From Salinisphaera sp963835375 (GTDB taxonomy: Bacteria > Pseudomonadota > Gammaproteobacteria > Nevskiales > Salinisphaeraceae): a stretch of DNA of 64,000 nt. The translations under genes were made by a program, and so were the position numbers. This document shows, piece after piece, positions 45,761-55,922 of the stretch (position 1 is the stretch's first letter; each line of letters begins with the position of its first letter). Under the pieces are notes generated by a model. That model had not been told where the DNA came from. It saw only the letters and a program-made list of their open reading frames with translations, and searched no databases. Location of the stretch: assembly GCA_963835375.1 (NCBI GenBank), contig CAWIGB010000038.1:1-64000 (forward strand), given 5' to 3'.

Positions 45761-46750
45761 TTAGATGCGCCCGGGCAGCCCCTCGGACTCCGGCCAGTAT
45801 TTCTCGACCAGCGCGAGCAGGTCGGTGAGGAACTCATCGCGCCGATGCTCGAGCTGGGCGATCGATCGGCCGCCGGCCTGGTGCTCGCAGCCTTCGACCA
45901 CACGATCGATCAGGTCGTCGGTGAGCTCGGGGGCTTCGAGTTTGGTCCAGGGCAGCTTCAGCGCCGGGCCGAACTGTTCGAGCATATGCCGCATGCCTTG
46001 CTCGCCGCCGGCCAGATGGAAGGTGAGGAAAGTGCCCATCAGCGACCAGCGCAGGCCGGCGCCGTAGACCACGGCCGCGTCGATCTCCTCGGTGGTCGCA
46101 ACGCCGTCGTTGACCAGATGCAGCGCTTCGCGCCAGAGCGCTTCCATCAGCCGATCGGCGACATGGCCTTCGATCTCGCGGCGCACGACCAGCGGCCGCA
46201 TGCCCAGGCCGCGATATAAGGCCTGCGCGGTTTCGATCACCTCGGGCGTGGTCGTTTCGCCGCCCACGATCTCCACCAGCGGCAGCAGATAGACCGGATT
46301 GAACGGATGGGCGACGAACACGCGTTCCGGCGCATGGCCGCAGCCGGCGGCGAGCTCGGTCGGCTTGATACCGGATGTGGACGAGCCGATCAGCGTATCC
46401 GGCGGCGTCGCACCGTCGATATGCGAGAGCACGCGCTGCTTGAGCTCAAGCCGTTCCGGCACGTTTTCCTGTACCAGATCGGCGTCGGCGACCGCCGAAT
46501 CGAGATCGTCGGTCACGCGCCAGTTGTTGCGATCGGCGTTAGCCGCCAGGCCGCGTTTTTCCAGCGACGGCCAGGCGATGTCGATGGTCTGGGCCAACCG
46601 GCGACGGGCGGTCTCCACATCGGTGTCGAAGGCCACCACCTTGGCCCCGGCGGCCAGCGCGCGTACGGCCCAGCCGCAGCCGATGACGCCGGCACCGACG
46701 ATGGCCACACGCCTGGGCACGATGGTCTGCTTCGCGGTCGATTCGCTCAT
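45761..46750 (-). CDS. L-carnitine 3-dehydrogenase-like protein (CdhA/LcdH)
   Basis: A 329-residue NAD-dependent dehydrogenase of the 3-hydroxyacyl-CoA dehydrogenase superfamily, oxidising L-carnitine to 3-dehydrocarnitine. The start ATG 46750 overlaps the cdhC stop by 4 bp (ATGA). Features are VAIVGAGVIGCGWAVRAL, STSGIKPTELAA, the catalytic His of VAHPFNPVYLLPLVEIV, and EGHVADRLMEALWREAL. The combination with a BKACE gene and a thioesterase makes the carnitine assignment strong. It is a paralogue of the gene at 13295. Confidence 0.87.
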   Translation of the reverse strand: MSESTAKQTIVPRRVAIVGAGVIGCGWAVRALAAGAKVVAFDTDVETARRRLAQTIDIAWPSLEKRGLAANADRNNWRVTDDLDSAVADADLVQENVPERLELKQRVLSHIDGATPPDTLIGSSTSGIKPTELAAGCGHAPERVFVAHPFNPVYLLPLVEIVGGETTTPEVIETAQALYRGLGMRPLVVRREIEGHVADRLMEALWREALHLVNDGVATTEEIDAAVVYGAGLRWSLMGTFLTFHLAGGEQGMRHMLEQFGPALKLPWTKLEAPELTDDLIDRVVEGCEHQAGGRSIAQLEHRRDEFLTDLLALVEKYWPESEGLPGRI

Positions 46751-47662
46751 GCCGGGCTCCCGGTGTTCGCGCCGCGCAGGGCCAGATGATCGCGCGTGGC
46801 CTGCGGGCTCATGACATCGCCGCCCAGGGCTTCGATGATCGAGCGCGCCTTGTCGACTAGGCCGGCGTTGTCGGCCTTCACGCCCTTCGATAGATACAGA
46901 TTGTCCTCGAGGCCCACACGGCAATGGCCGCCGGCGAGCATGGCCTGGGCCACCATCGGCATCTGCATGCGGCCGATGCCGAACGCGGCCCAATGGGCAT
47001 TGGCCGGCAGCTTGTCGCGCATGGCAAGCATGGTCTGCGGATCGGCTTCGGCGCCCCAGGGAATGCCGAGGCAGAGCTGGAACAGCGGGTCGCCGTCGAT
47101 CAGGCCTTCATCGATCAGCTGACGGGCGAACCAGACATGGCCGAGGTCGAAGCATTCCAGCTCCGGCTTCACGCCCGCTTGCTGCACCAGCGCGGCATGT
47201 TCGCGCAGCCAGTCGGCCGAGTTCAGATAGACCATGTCGCCGAAATTGAGGCTGCCGCAATCCAGCGTGCAGATCTCGGGCAGCATCTCGCCGATCGGCG
47301 CATGGCGCTCGGACGGACTCTGCAGATCGGAGCCGGCCGCGGCGCGGATCTGGCGATCCTCGCCCTCGGCGCCGATCAGCTCGGGAAACAGATCGCCGCC
47401 GCCACCGGCGGTGAAGTTGAGCACCACGTCGGTATCCGAAGCGCGCACGCGATCGGCGATCTCGCGAAAATACTCGGTCTTGTGGCTATGCGCTGCCGGT
47501 TTCCGGATCGCGGACATGCACATGCGCGATCGAGGCGCCGGCCTTGGCCGCTTCGATGCAGGATGCGGCGATCTCGGCCGGCGTGACCGGCACGTTCGGG
47601 TTCCTCGCCGTCGTATCGCCGGCGCCGGTCACGGCGCAGGTCAGGATGACGTTGCTGTTCAT
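46747..47662 (-). CDS. Beta-keto acid cleavage enzyme (DUF849), probable dehydrocarnitine cleavage enzyme CdhC (frameshifted)
   Basis: A BKACE enzyme that, with acetyl-CoA, cleaves 3-dehydrocarnitine to acetoacetate and betainyl-CoA. It begins MNSNVILTCAVTGAGDTTAR (ATG 47662) and reaches AHVHVRDPETG. There an extra base near 47500 shifts the frame before HSHKTEYFREIADRVR. The rest contains VVLNFTAGGGG, GLEDNLYLSKGVKADN and a normal C-terminus. Repaired length is 304 residues, as expected. Zinc-binding His residues lie in VHVRDP and near FDLGHVWF. Confidence 0.85.
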
Positions 47663-48117
47663 GGCGCTCGCCCAGTGGATGGCGAATAGAGTATGGCCGC
47701 TCGCCCGTCGATGCGATGCGCCGTATGACGCCGTTTGTTGTGCGAGATGCGACAATTTTGCGGCGCGATAACGCACGGTCGAGCTCGCGTTAGCGCGCGG
47801 CCAGTGTCGTCGGTTTCTATTCCCGAGACCTGTCCAAGCTTGGGCCGATGGCCTGCCAGGCCGGGCATCGGCGGCTGAGCGGGCCGACGTTCGATGGCGA
47901 GTGCCGGGCGAACTGAACGGCCTGGTCCGAGAATTGCTGCATAGGCCAATAACGCGCACTATCTGCGCGCTCTCGGTGTATTGTCTCCTGCCGCCCATGC
48001 CCGATGTCGCGCGCGACTCACGATGCTAACAGCTGCCCGTCTGCAGTCGCCCGGCATACCGGCCCGGTGTGCCCGTGACGACGGCGATACGCCGCGTGTC
48101 GCAAGTGGCCGGTTGCG
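47663..48117. other. Intergenic region upstream of the carnitine operon
   Basis: 455 bp without a convincing gene, between the divergent carnitine and AbrB-type genes. It must hold the carnitine operon promoter, but no clear operator or -10/-35 pair was seen. The CdhR-type AraC activator usually beside such genes is not present here. Confidence 0.5.
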
Positions 48118-49158
48118 GTGCGCTGGGCGCTGTTGACCACGGTATCGCTCGTGCTCGGCATGGCGCTGCGCGGGTGCGGGTTGCCGGCCGGCTTCCTGCT
48201 GGGCCCGATGGTCGTGGCGATCGCTCTTTCGGTCGCCGGCGGTGCGGTCGGCGTCCCGCGCCTGCCGTTCCAGCTCGCCCAGGCCGTGATCGGATGTCTG
48301 ATCGCCCGGACCATCACGCTGCCGATCCTCGCCGAAATCGGGGCCGAGTGGCCCGTGTTCGTCGGGGGCGTGTTCTCGGTGATCGCCGTAAGCCTGATCA
48401 TTGGCTGGCTGCTCACGAGATGGCAGGTATTGCCCGGGCCGACCGCGATCTGGGGCGTGTCGCCCGGCGCCGCCGTGGCGATGACGCTGATGTCGTCGGC
48501 TTATGGTGCGGATCAGCGGCTGGTCGCATTCATGCAGTACACGCGCGTTGTGATCGTGGCCTCGGCGGCCTCGATCCTGGCGGCGATTCTGGCGCCCGCG
48601 GCCGGGGCCGGCGGCTCGGAGGCGTGGTGGCCGTCGAGTTGGCCCGGTCTGGGCGGCACGCTGCTGGTCGTGGCCGCGGGCTTCGCGGTGGCGCGCTTGC
48701 TGCGTACGCCGGCCGGCCCATTGCTGGTGGCCATCGTGATCGCGGCGCTGGCGCAGGATCTGCTCGGCCTGAAACTCGAGTTGCCGTTGCCGCTGCTGGC
48801 GGCGAGCTTCGCTGTCGTGGGGTGGGGCATCGGCATGCGCTTCACCCGGGCGACGCTGTCGCACGCATTGCGGGCCCTGCCGGCGGTGATCGTCTCGATC
48901 CTGATCCTCATTCTGGTCTGCGGCGGCATTGCGTTGCTGCTGGTGATATTCGCCGGCGTGGACCCGCTCACGGCCTATCTCGCGACCAGCCCGGGCGGCG
49001 CGGATACGGTGGCGATCATCGCCAGCTCCACGCACGTCGACGTCGCCTACATCATGGCCATGCAACTGGCGCGTTTCTTCGCCGTCATGCTCACCGGGCC
49101 GTTCTTCGCCCGCCTGCTGACGCGCTGGAGCGGATATGAGGTGGCCGACGAGCGCTGA
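48118..49158 (+). CDS. AbrB-family membrane protein (putative ammonia monooxygenase/AbrB, PF05145)
   Basis: A 346-residue polytopic membrane protein with about ten hydrophobic segments in two AbrB duplications. Conserved parts are GFLLGPMVVAIALS, IWGVSPGAAVAMTLM and YLATSPGGADTVAIIASS. The start is GTG 48118. Despite the historical 'AbrB' and 'ammonia monooxygenase' names, the family is a transporter-like protein of unknown function, often near organic-acid uptake genes. It precedes the dgo genes on the same strand but is 242 bp away. Confidence 0.85.
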   Translation: MRWALLTTVSLVLGMALRGCGLPAGFLLGPMVVAIALSVAGGAVGVPRLPFQLAQAVIGCLIARTITLPILAEIGAEWPVFVGGVFSVIAVSLIIGWLLTRWQVLPGPTAIWGVSPGAAVAMTLMSSAYGADQRLVAFMQYTRVVIVASAASILAAILAPAAGAGGSEAWWPSSWPGLGGTLLVVAAGFAVARLLRTPAGPLLVAIVIAALAQDLLGLKLELPLPLLAASFAVVGWGIGMRFTRATLSHALRALPAVIVSILILILVCGGIALLLVIFAGVDPLTAYLATSPGGADTVAIIASSTHVDVAYIMAMQLARFFAVMLTGPFFARLLTRWSGYEVADER

Positions 49159-49400
49159 TCCGGGGCCATACGCCGGCGCCGCTGGTAATAGTCGCCCCGG
49201 TTCATACGACCGGCACGTGCGGTGGTACGCCGGGGGCCGCTTCCGTTCGGTCAGCAGCATCAATCGAGCGACTCATGCGCATTAAATGCGGATCGTCATG
49301 GCGAAACAGCCCGGCGTGCGAGGGCTGATGACCGACCAGGTCAACGATGTGCTACGAAGCCGGATCGCGAAGCTCGAGTATGCTCGGTAAACTACCGCCT

Positions 49401-50353
49401 ATGGACGACAAATCCGCGAACACAGCGCGCCTGATCGCGCTCGACTGGGGAACTTCGTCGCTGCGTGCCTGGCTGCTCGCCGACGCGGGTGAAGTGATCG
49501 ATGCGCGCACGGCTCGGCGCGGCATCATGCAGGTCGAGGATGGCGATTTCGCCGCCGTATACCGCGAGCTCATCGGGGACTGGATCAGTGTGCACGGCGA
49601 CCTGCCGGCCCTGGCCTGCGGCATGATCGGCAGTCGCGGTGGCTGGGCCGAAGCGGCTTATGTCCATTGCCCGGCCGCACTGGCCGGCCTTGCCGATCGC
49701 CTGCTGAAGATCGACGCCGATCCGGTGCCGCTGCATGTCGTGCCCGGGGTTATGCAGGCGCCCGGCGGAGGGGCCCTGCCGGACGTGATGCGCGGTGAGG
49801 AAACCCAAGTGCTCGGCGCGCTCGCCGCGGCGGCCGAGCTGGCCGAGCGTGGTCTGCTGGTGCTGCCCGGCACGCACTGCAAGTGGGTGCATATCGCCGA
49901 TCGTCGGCTGACGGGGTTCACCACCTACATGACGGGTGAGCTGTTCGCCGTGCTGCGCGAGCATTCCATCCTCGGCAAACCGGCGGGCGACCGGCCGAGG
50001 CGACTTCGATGCCGGCCGCCTTCGAACTCGGCGTGGACACCGCGCGCGAGACGGGCGAGGCCGGCATCGCCGCCGCGCTGTTCTCGACCCGTAGCCGGAT
50101 GCTGGCCGGCGAAATCACGGCCGAAGCCACGCCGGATTATCTGTCCGGTCTGTTGATCGGCGATGAACTGCGTAGTGCGACCGTCGGGCTCGATCCGATG
50201 CCGCCACTGCGCCTGATCGGCGACGAGGCACTGTGCGCGCGCTATCGCCGGGCGTTCGCGCGGTTCGATGTCGAGGATGTCGCCGAAATTCCCGATGCCG
50301 CCCGTCTGGGTCTGTGGCGTATCGCCGAGGCCGCCGGGCTTGTCACCGTCTGA
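49401..50353 (+). CDS. dgoK: 2-dehydro-3-deoxygalactonokinase DgoK (frameshifted)
   Basis: Phosphorylates 2-keto-3-deoxygalactonate in the De Ley-Doudoroff galactonate pathway. From ATG 49401 it contains the ASKHA phosphate motif ALDWGTSSLRAWLL, ACGMIGSRGGWAEA, and VLPGTHCKWVHI with TGFTTYMTGELFAVLREHS. A base is missing near 49990, and the frame resumes at MPAAFELGVDTARETGEAG. Repaired length is about 317 residues, typical. Followed 30 bp later by dgoA. Confidence 0.88.
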
Positions 50354-50383
50354 CCCGATTTCCCGTGCGCCGGAGGCGCCGTC

Positions 50384-51013
50384 ATGCTCAACGATTATCT
50401 TCACAATCTGCCGCTCATCGCGATTCTGCGGGGCGTGAAACCCACCGAAATTGAATCGATCGGCCAGGCGCTGTTCGATGCCGGTTTCCGCGTGATCGAG
50501 ATTCCGCTCAACTCGCCGGACCCGCTGGCCAGTATCGAAAAATTGTCGGCGAAGCTCGGTGCGGAAGCGCTGGTCGGCGCCGGCACCGTGCTGCAGCCCG
50601 AGCAGGTGGGCCAGGTTCGAGATGCGGGTGGGCGGATCATCGTTTCGCCCAACGCCAGGATTGAAGTGATCGAGGCGACGGTACGCGCCGGCCTGGCCAG
50701 CGCCCCCGGCGTCGCCACGCCAACCGAAGGCTTCGCCGCGCTCGATGCCGGCGCGCATGCCCTGAAACTGTTCCCGGCCGAGGCGATCGGCCCGAAGGTG
50801 GTCAAGGCCTGGCGGGCGGTGGTGCCGGCCGAGGTGCCGCTGATGCCGGTCGGCGGCATCAGCCCAGACAACATGGGCGAGTTCGTGGCCGCAGGCGCCA
50901 CCGGATTCGGCCTGGGCTCGGCGTTGTACAAGGCCGGCATGGATGTCGACACCGTGGCCGCCAACGCGCGCGCCTTCGCCGAAGCCTGGCAGACGCTCTC
51001 GGCCCACCGATAA
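50384..51013 (+). CDS. dgoA: 2-dehydro-3-deoxy-6-phosphogalactonate aldolase DgoA
   Basis: A 209-residue class I aldolase of the KDPG/KHG type, cleaving the KDPGal made by DgoK to pyruvate and glyceraldehyde-3-phosphate. LIAILRGVKPTE carries the catalytic Glu position, and the Schiff-base lysine is in HALKLFPAEAIGP near residue 128. The VGAGTVL and VGGISPDN motifs are conserved. Frame intact. The dgoD gene starts 15 bp downstream. Confidence 0.92.
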   Translation: MLNDYLHNLPLIAILRGVKPTEIESIGQALFDAGFRVIEIPLNSPDPLASIEKLSAKLGAEALVGAGTVLQPEQVGQVRDAGGRIIVSPNARIEVIEATVRAGLASAPGVATPTEGFAALDAGAHALKLFPAEAIGPKVVKAWRAVVPAEVPLMPVGGISPDNMGEFVAAGATGFGLGSALYKAGMDVDTVAANARAFAEAWQTLSAHR

Positions 51014-51028
51014 CCCTCAAGGCCCGAC

Positions 51029-52180
51029 ATGAAGATCACGAAGCTGGAAACCTTTCTCGTGCCGCCGCGCTGGTGTTTTCTGAAAATCTCCACCGACGAG
51101 GGCGTCGTCGGCTGGGGCGAGCCGGTGGTCGAAGGTCGTGCGGCCGCGGTCGCCGCCATGGTCGAAGAGCTCTCCGACTATCTGGTCGGCACCGACCCGC
51201 GCCGGATTGAGGATCACTGGACGGTGCTCTATCGCGGCGGCTTCTATCGCGGCGGCCCGATCCACATGAGCGCGCTGGCCGGGATCGACCAGGCGCTGTG
51301 GGATATCAAGGGCAAGGCGCTCGGCGTGCCGGTGCACGAACTGCTCGGCGGCAAGCTGCGCGAGCGGATCAAGGTGTATTCCTGGATCGGCGGCGACCGG
51401 CCGGGCGATACGGCGGCCAGATGGCGAAGGAGCGCGCCGATCTCGGCTTTTCCGCGATCAAGATGAACGCGTCGGAAGAAATGCAGTTCGTCGACAGCCA
51501 CGCCAAGGTCGACGCCGTGCTCGAGAACGTTGCCGCGATCCGCGAGGCGGTCGGCCCGCATTTCGGCATCGGCGTGGATTTCCACGGCCGCGTGCACAAG
51601 CCCATGGCCAAGGTGCTGATGCGCGAGCTCGAGCCCTACAACCTGATGTTCATCGAAGAGCCCGTGCTCTCCGAGCACTACGAGGCGCTGCCGGAGCTCG
51701 CCGGGCTGACCAGCACCCCGATCGCGCTCGGCGAGCGGCTGTTCTCGCGTTGGGATTTCAAGCCGATCCTGGAAGGCGGGCACGTGGACATCATCCAGCC
51801 CGATCCCTCGCATTCCGGCGGCATCACCGAAACCCGCAAGATCGCGGCCATGGCCGAGGCCTACGACGTCGCACTCGCGCTGCATTGCCCGCTCGGCCCG
51901 ATCGCGCTGGCGGTGAACCTGCAGCTCGATGCGGTCTGCTACAACGCCTTCATCCAGGAACAGTCGCTCGGTATCCACTACAACCAGTCGAACGATATCC
52001 TCGACTACATCACCAACCCCGAGGTGTTCGCCTACGAGGATGGCTTCGTCGACCATCCCGGACGGCCCGGGGCTGGGCGTGGAGATCAACGAGGATTATG
52101 TGCGCGAGCGCGCCGAGGTGGGCCATCGCTGGCGCAACCCGATCTGGCGCCATGCCGATGGCAGTTTCGCCGAATGGTGA
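51029..52180 (+). CDS. dgoD: D-galactonate dehydratase DgoD (two compensating frameshifts)
   Basis: An enolase-superfamily (mandelate racemase) dehydratase converting D-galactonate to 2-keto-3-deoxygalactonate. The start MKITKLETFLVPPRWCFLKI is typical. Breaks near 51415 (within DTAARWRRSAP) and 52060 (after DGFVDHPG) interrupt the frame, but the span is exactly 384 codons, so the indels cancel. Metal-binding and catalytic regions GVDFHGRVHKPMAK, MFIEEPVL and DIIQPDPSHSGGITE are intact, as is the C-terminus HADGSFAEW, which closely follows E. coli DgoD. Confidence 0.9.
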
Positions 52181-52422
52181 GGTGCTGCGCCGCTCTGTGC
52201 TCGGCCTGCCGCTGGGAGAAATGGAACCGAAAAGTACGTAATTTCCGCGATTGCAACGTGCGCAAAGGTCGTAGAATCTCACGCGAGGCCGTGTCGCTGT
52301 TCATGGGGGTATAGCGTCCGGCAGGGGTGAATCTGGTATCGCACACTTGGCGGGATCGCCAGTTATCACGGAAGCCGGTCGGAGAACCGGATGCCAGGCC
52401 CGAGCGGGCAGATAGCCAGATT

Positions 52423-52905
52423 ATGAAGCGTGTGTGGAAGGCGGTGCGGCATCGGAAGATCGCGGGTTTCAGCCTTATTGAGCTGATGCTGGCAGTGACG
52501 ATCGCGGGGATCCTGGCGGCCATTGCCTACCCGATGTATCAGGACTATCGCGATCGGTTGAACCGTACCCAGGCGATTGCCGATATCCGCGATATCGAGA
52601 ACGTCGTGGCGCGATATCAGAGCACCACCGATCAACTTCCCGACAGCCTGGCCGATATTGGACAAGCCGGGCGGCTCGATCCCTGGGGGCATCCCTATGC
52701 TTATCTCCGGATCGACGGCGGCAATATCAAAGGCAAGGGCAAGCTGCGCAAGGATCGGAATCTGGTGCCGCTGAACAGCGACTACGATCTGTACAGTTCC
52801 GGCAAGGACGGCGAAAGCCGGATGCCGTTGACCGCAAAGGCGAGCCGGGACGATATCGTACGGGCGAACAATGGCGAATTCGTGGGACTGGCGACCGATT
52901 ACTGA
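52423..52905 (+). CDS. Type II secretion/type IV pilus-like prepilin (GspG-type pseudopilin)
   Basis: A 160-residue pseudopilin. From ATG 52423 the short basic leader ends at the prepilin peptidase site G|FSLIELMLAVTIAGILAA, with the Glu at position 5 of the mature form. The globular part has DPWGHPYAYL and LNSDYDLYSSGKDGE, the calcium-site region typical of GspG major pseudopilins. No other T2SS genes flank it, so it is an orphan or serves a system elsewhere. The start at 52327 used by longer frames is unlikely. Confidence 0.82.
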   Translation: MKRVWKAVRHRKIAGFSLIELMLAVTIAGILAAIAYPMYQDYRDRLNRTQAIADIRDIENVVARYQSTTDQLPDSLADIGQAGRLDPWGHPYAYLRIDGGNIKGKGKLRKDRNLVPLNSDYDLYSSGKDGESRMPLTAKASRDDIVRANNGEFVGLATDY

Positions 52906-52988
52906 TGCCGCGGCAACACGTCGCCCGGAGACGTGCGGCCCGATGAAAGCGGCGCGGGGCGATCGTTCCGGTACGAAAGCGGCGCCGA

Positions 52989-55773
52989 GATGCGACTGAC
53001 GATTGCGGCTTTCCACGGCGTCTTCGCGCGGCGCCTGTTTCTGCGTTTCATCCTTGCGGCTACGCTTCCGGTGCTGCTGGTCGCGTTGCTCGCCTACCTC
53101 AATACCACGCATGTCGTGATCGGCGAGGCCCACGAGCGGCTTCATCGCAGCAGTCGCAACGAGGGCATGGCCATTCTGGATCGGCTCGTGCTGGCCGCCG
53201 ATCTGCTCAGACGCGTCGATCGCACCGGCTTCGGCGCAACCGATAAAGCCACGACCCACCCGTTTGTTGCCGTGGAGTTATGGTCGTCCTCGACATCGAC
53301 CCACCACATGCTGTCGGGAAGCAGGCAGGCCATGCGTGAAGCCTCGTCGTTGATCGATCGCGCTCGTTTGAATGCCGATCGTCCGGTGGTGAAAGTGGTG
53401 GGCCCGGGGGCCGTATTCATGGCGATATCGCGTGGTTCCGGTCGGTCGGGTTCTGTCGTGGTGATCGGTCGGCTGAGCCTGCCCGTAGATACTGGGCGGT
53501 CCTGCGACCTGGCCGAGCGAAACCCGATTCTGTGTATTCACGCTGACCACGGGGCGCGCCTTGAACTGTCCCGGCAGGAAGTCGCTGCTGGCCGCGACCC
53601 GGCAACCCGACCAGACCCGTGTAAGCCTGCGAGGCCAACGCATGCTCGCTTCACACTGGGATCTGTTTCTGGAGAGCAATTTCGATGCACCGATGTGGCG
53701 CATCGTCGGCATGCAGCCGGTGACCTACGCCAGCCGTTCGGCACACTTTTTCTACTGGCTGTTGCCGCCGGTACTGCTACTCAGCTTGTTGCTCGCGGGG
53801 ATGGTCGGGCTGATGCAGATTCGGCGTATCAGTCAGCCGCTGCGCAAACTGCGCGAGGGCGTGCAGGCGATCGCGCGCGGTGAATTCGACAGCCGGGTAC
53901 GGATCGACAGCCGCGACGAGTTCGAGGAACTGGGCGAATCGGTCAACGGCATGGCGCGGCGCCTGGGTACCCAGTTTCATACGCTGGAAGCCCTGGCCGC
54001 GGTCGACCGGAGAATTCTGGCCGCGGCCGACGTCGCGGAGCTGATCGAACAGGTCCTGATGCAGATGCCGCGCATCGTGGCCGCGGACGTTCTCGCCTTG
54101 ATCGTGCTCGACCCCGATCTGCCGCGGATCGCCGACTGTTACCGCTATCGGGTGAAGGACGGGGCATCGGTCGAAACCGAACGTTTGTCGTTATCGGACG
54201 ATGCAATCATCGCGCTGGACAAGGAACATGAAGAGTGCGTGCCGCTGGCGCCAGGGCACACGCCGTCCTATCTCGAGCCGCTGGCCCGGCTGGGCGCAAG
54301 GCGGATCGAGCGCCTGCCGGCGCGCGAAAAGGGCCGTCTCTGGGCGGTATTGCTGCTCGGGTATGACAGCGACGAGCCGTCGGCGCTCGCTGAGGATCGA
54401 CCGCATGCGCTGGCGATGGCCGATCGCATCGCCGTGGCGCTGGCGGCGACGCATCGAAGCGAACAACTCTATCGACAGGCGCATTTCGACGCATTGACCG
54501 GCCTGCCGAATCGGCAGCTGTACATGGATCGGGCCGAGACGCTTGCTGGCCCAGGCGCGCCGCCAGTCGCGCGGTTTTGCCGTGTTGTTCGTCGACCTCG
54601 ATCGTTTCAAGAACGTCAACGACGCCGCCGGCCACAGTGCGGGCGATGAACTGCTGAAACACGCCGCCACACGTATTGCCGGCGCGTTGCGCGATGTCGA
54701 TACCGTGGCGCGTTGGGGCGGCGATGAATTCGTCGTGTTGATTCCCGATATCCAAGCAGCCGGCGGACGTCGATCGAGTCTGCGGACGCCTTATCGAAAC
54801 GTTGGGCGAGGCGTTTGCGATTCGTTCGAACGAGTATCGCGTCGGCGCGAGTATCGGTATCGCGCTCTACCCGGCGGACGGCGCGACGGTCGAGCTGTTG
54901 CTCGCCAACGCCGACGCGGCGATGTACGAAGCCAAGTCGGCGGGGCGGGGGCGCCATGCGTTTTTCGAGCCGCGGATGAACGAGGCCGTTCGGCGCCGGA
55001 TTCAGCTCGAGACCGAGTTGCGCGAGGCGCTGGCTCGTGACGAGTTCTTTCTCGAATACCAGCCGCTCATCCGGCCCGGCGACGGTGAGATCGGTGGCGC
55101 CGAGGCGCTCCTGCGCTGGCGCCATCCGGAACGCGGCGTGGTGTCGCCAGGCGAGTTCATTGCCGCGCTGGAAGAGACCGGCCTCATCGTCGAGGTCGGC
55201 GCTTGGGTGCTGGGCGAAGCCTGTCGGCAGGCGGCGGCGGGTTTCGGGCCCGATCGGCGTACGCCGGACAAGATCATGGTAAACGTCTCGCCGCGTCAGT
55301 TCTGGGCCGCCGATTTTCCGGATGCCGTCGATCGAGCGCTCGCGGACAGTGGTATCGCGCCCTCGCAGCTGGAGATCGAGATCACCGAGAATCTCCTGCT
55401 GTCGGACCTCGATGCGGCCTGCGACATCGCGAATGACCTGCGCGCCCGAGGGCTGCACCTGGCGATGGACGACTTCGGCACCGGGTATTCCTCGCTCAGC
55501 TACCTCCGTCGACTGCCGGTGGATACGGTCAAGATCGACCAGGCTTTCGCCGCCGGCATCGAGGAGCCGGGAAGCGAGGCCGCCACGGTGGTCGATGCGA
55601 TGATCCGCATGCTGCATGCGCTGAATCGGCGGGTGGTGGTCGAGGGCATCGAGAACGAGCAACAGTTCGCCTTCATTCGGGCGGCCGGGTGCGATCTGGC
55701 GCAGGGCTTTTACATGAGCCGACCGGTGCCGCCGGCCGCGCTTTATGATTATCATCGGCCGGGAACCGACTGA
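52989..55773 (+). CDS. Membrane GGDEF-EAL c-di-GMP enzyme with HAMP and GAF-like domains (three frameshifts)
   Basis: A sensory protein of about 928 residues controlling c-di-GMP. It has an N-terminal membrane segment (FLRFILAATLPVLLVALLAY), a periplasmic sensor domain, a second segment (WLLPPVLLLSLLLAG), a HAMP linker (ISQPLRKLREGVQAIARGEF) and a GAF-like region. A GGDEF domain follows (RWGGDEFVVLI), then an EAL domain with GGAEALLRWRHPE, DDFGTGYSSL and VVVEGIENEQQ. Frame breaks lie near 53580, 54545 and 54770. The GGDEF signature is intact. Both synthase and phosphodiesterase motifs look complete, so the protein is probably bifunctional. Confidence 0.87.
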
Positions 55774-55840
55774 TCCTGTCGATCGACGGGATGCCCGAAG
55801 CATGCGTTTGCCACTGCGTCTTGCCGCGATCGGCTCCTGC

Positions 55841-55867
55841 GGGGCTGCACGAATCTTCTAGGCGGGG
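55841..55867 (+). promoter_or_regulatory. Candidate AraC-regulator site upstream of the araC-type gene (copy 1)
   Basis: The 15-bp core GCTGCACGAATCTTC (55844-55858) recurs exactly at 56752-56766, and 22 of 27 surrounding bases match in the same orientation. This copy lies 56 bp upstream of the AraC-family gene start, as expected for an autoregulatory site. Confidence 0.5.
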
Positions 55868-55922
55868 CGATGACGCCTGTTTATCGTGGATGCGGCTCTC
55901 CTGCGTTCCTGAATTTGCCGCG

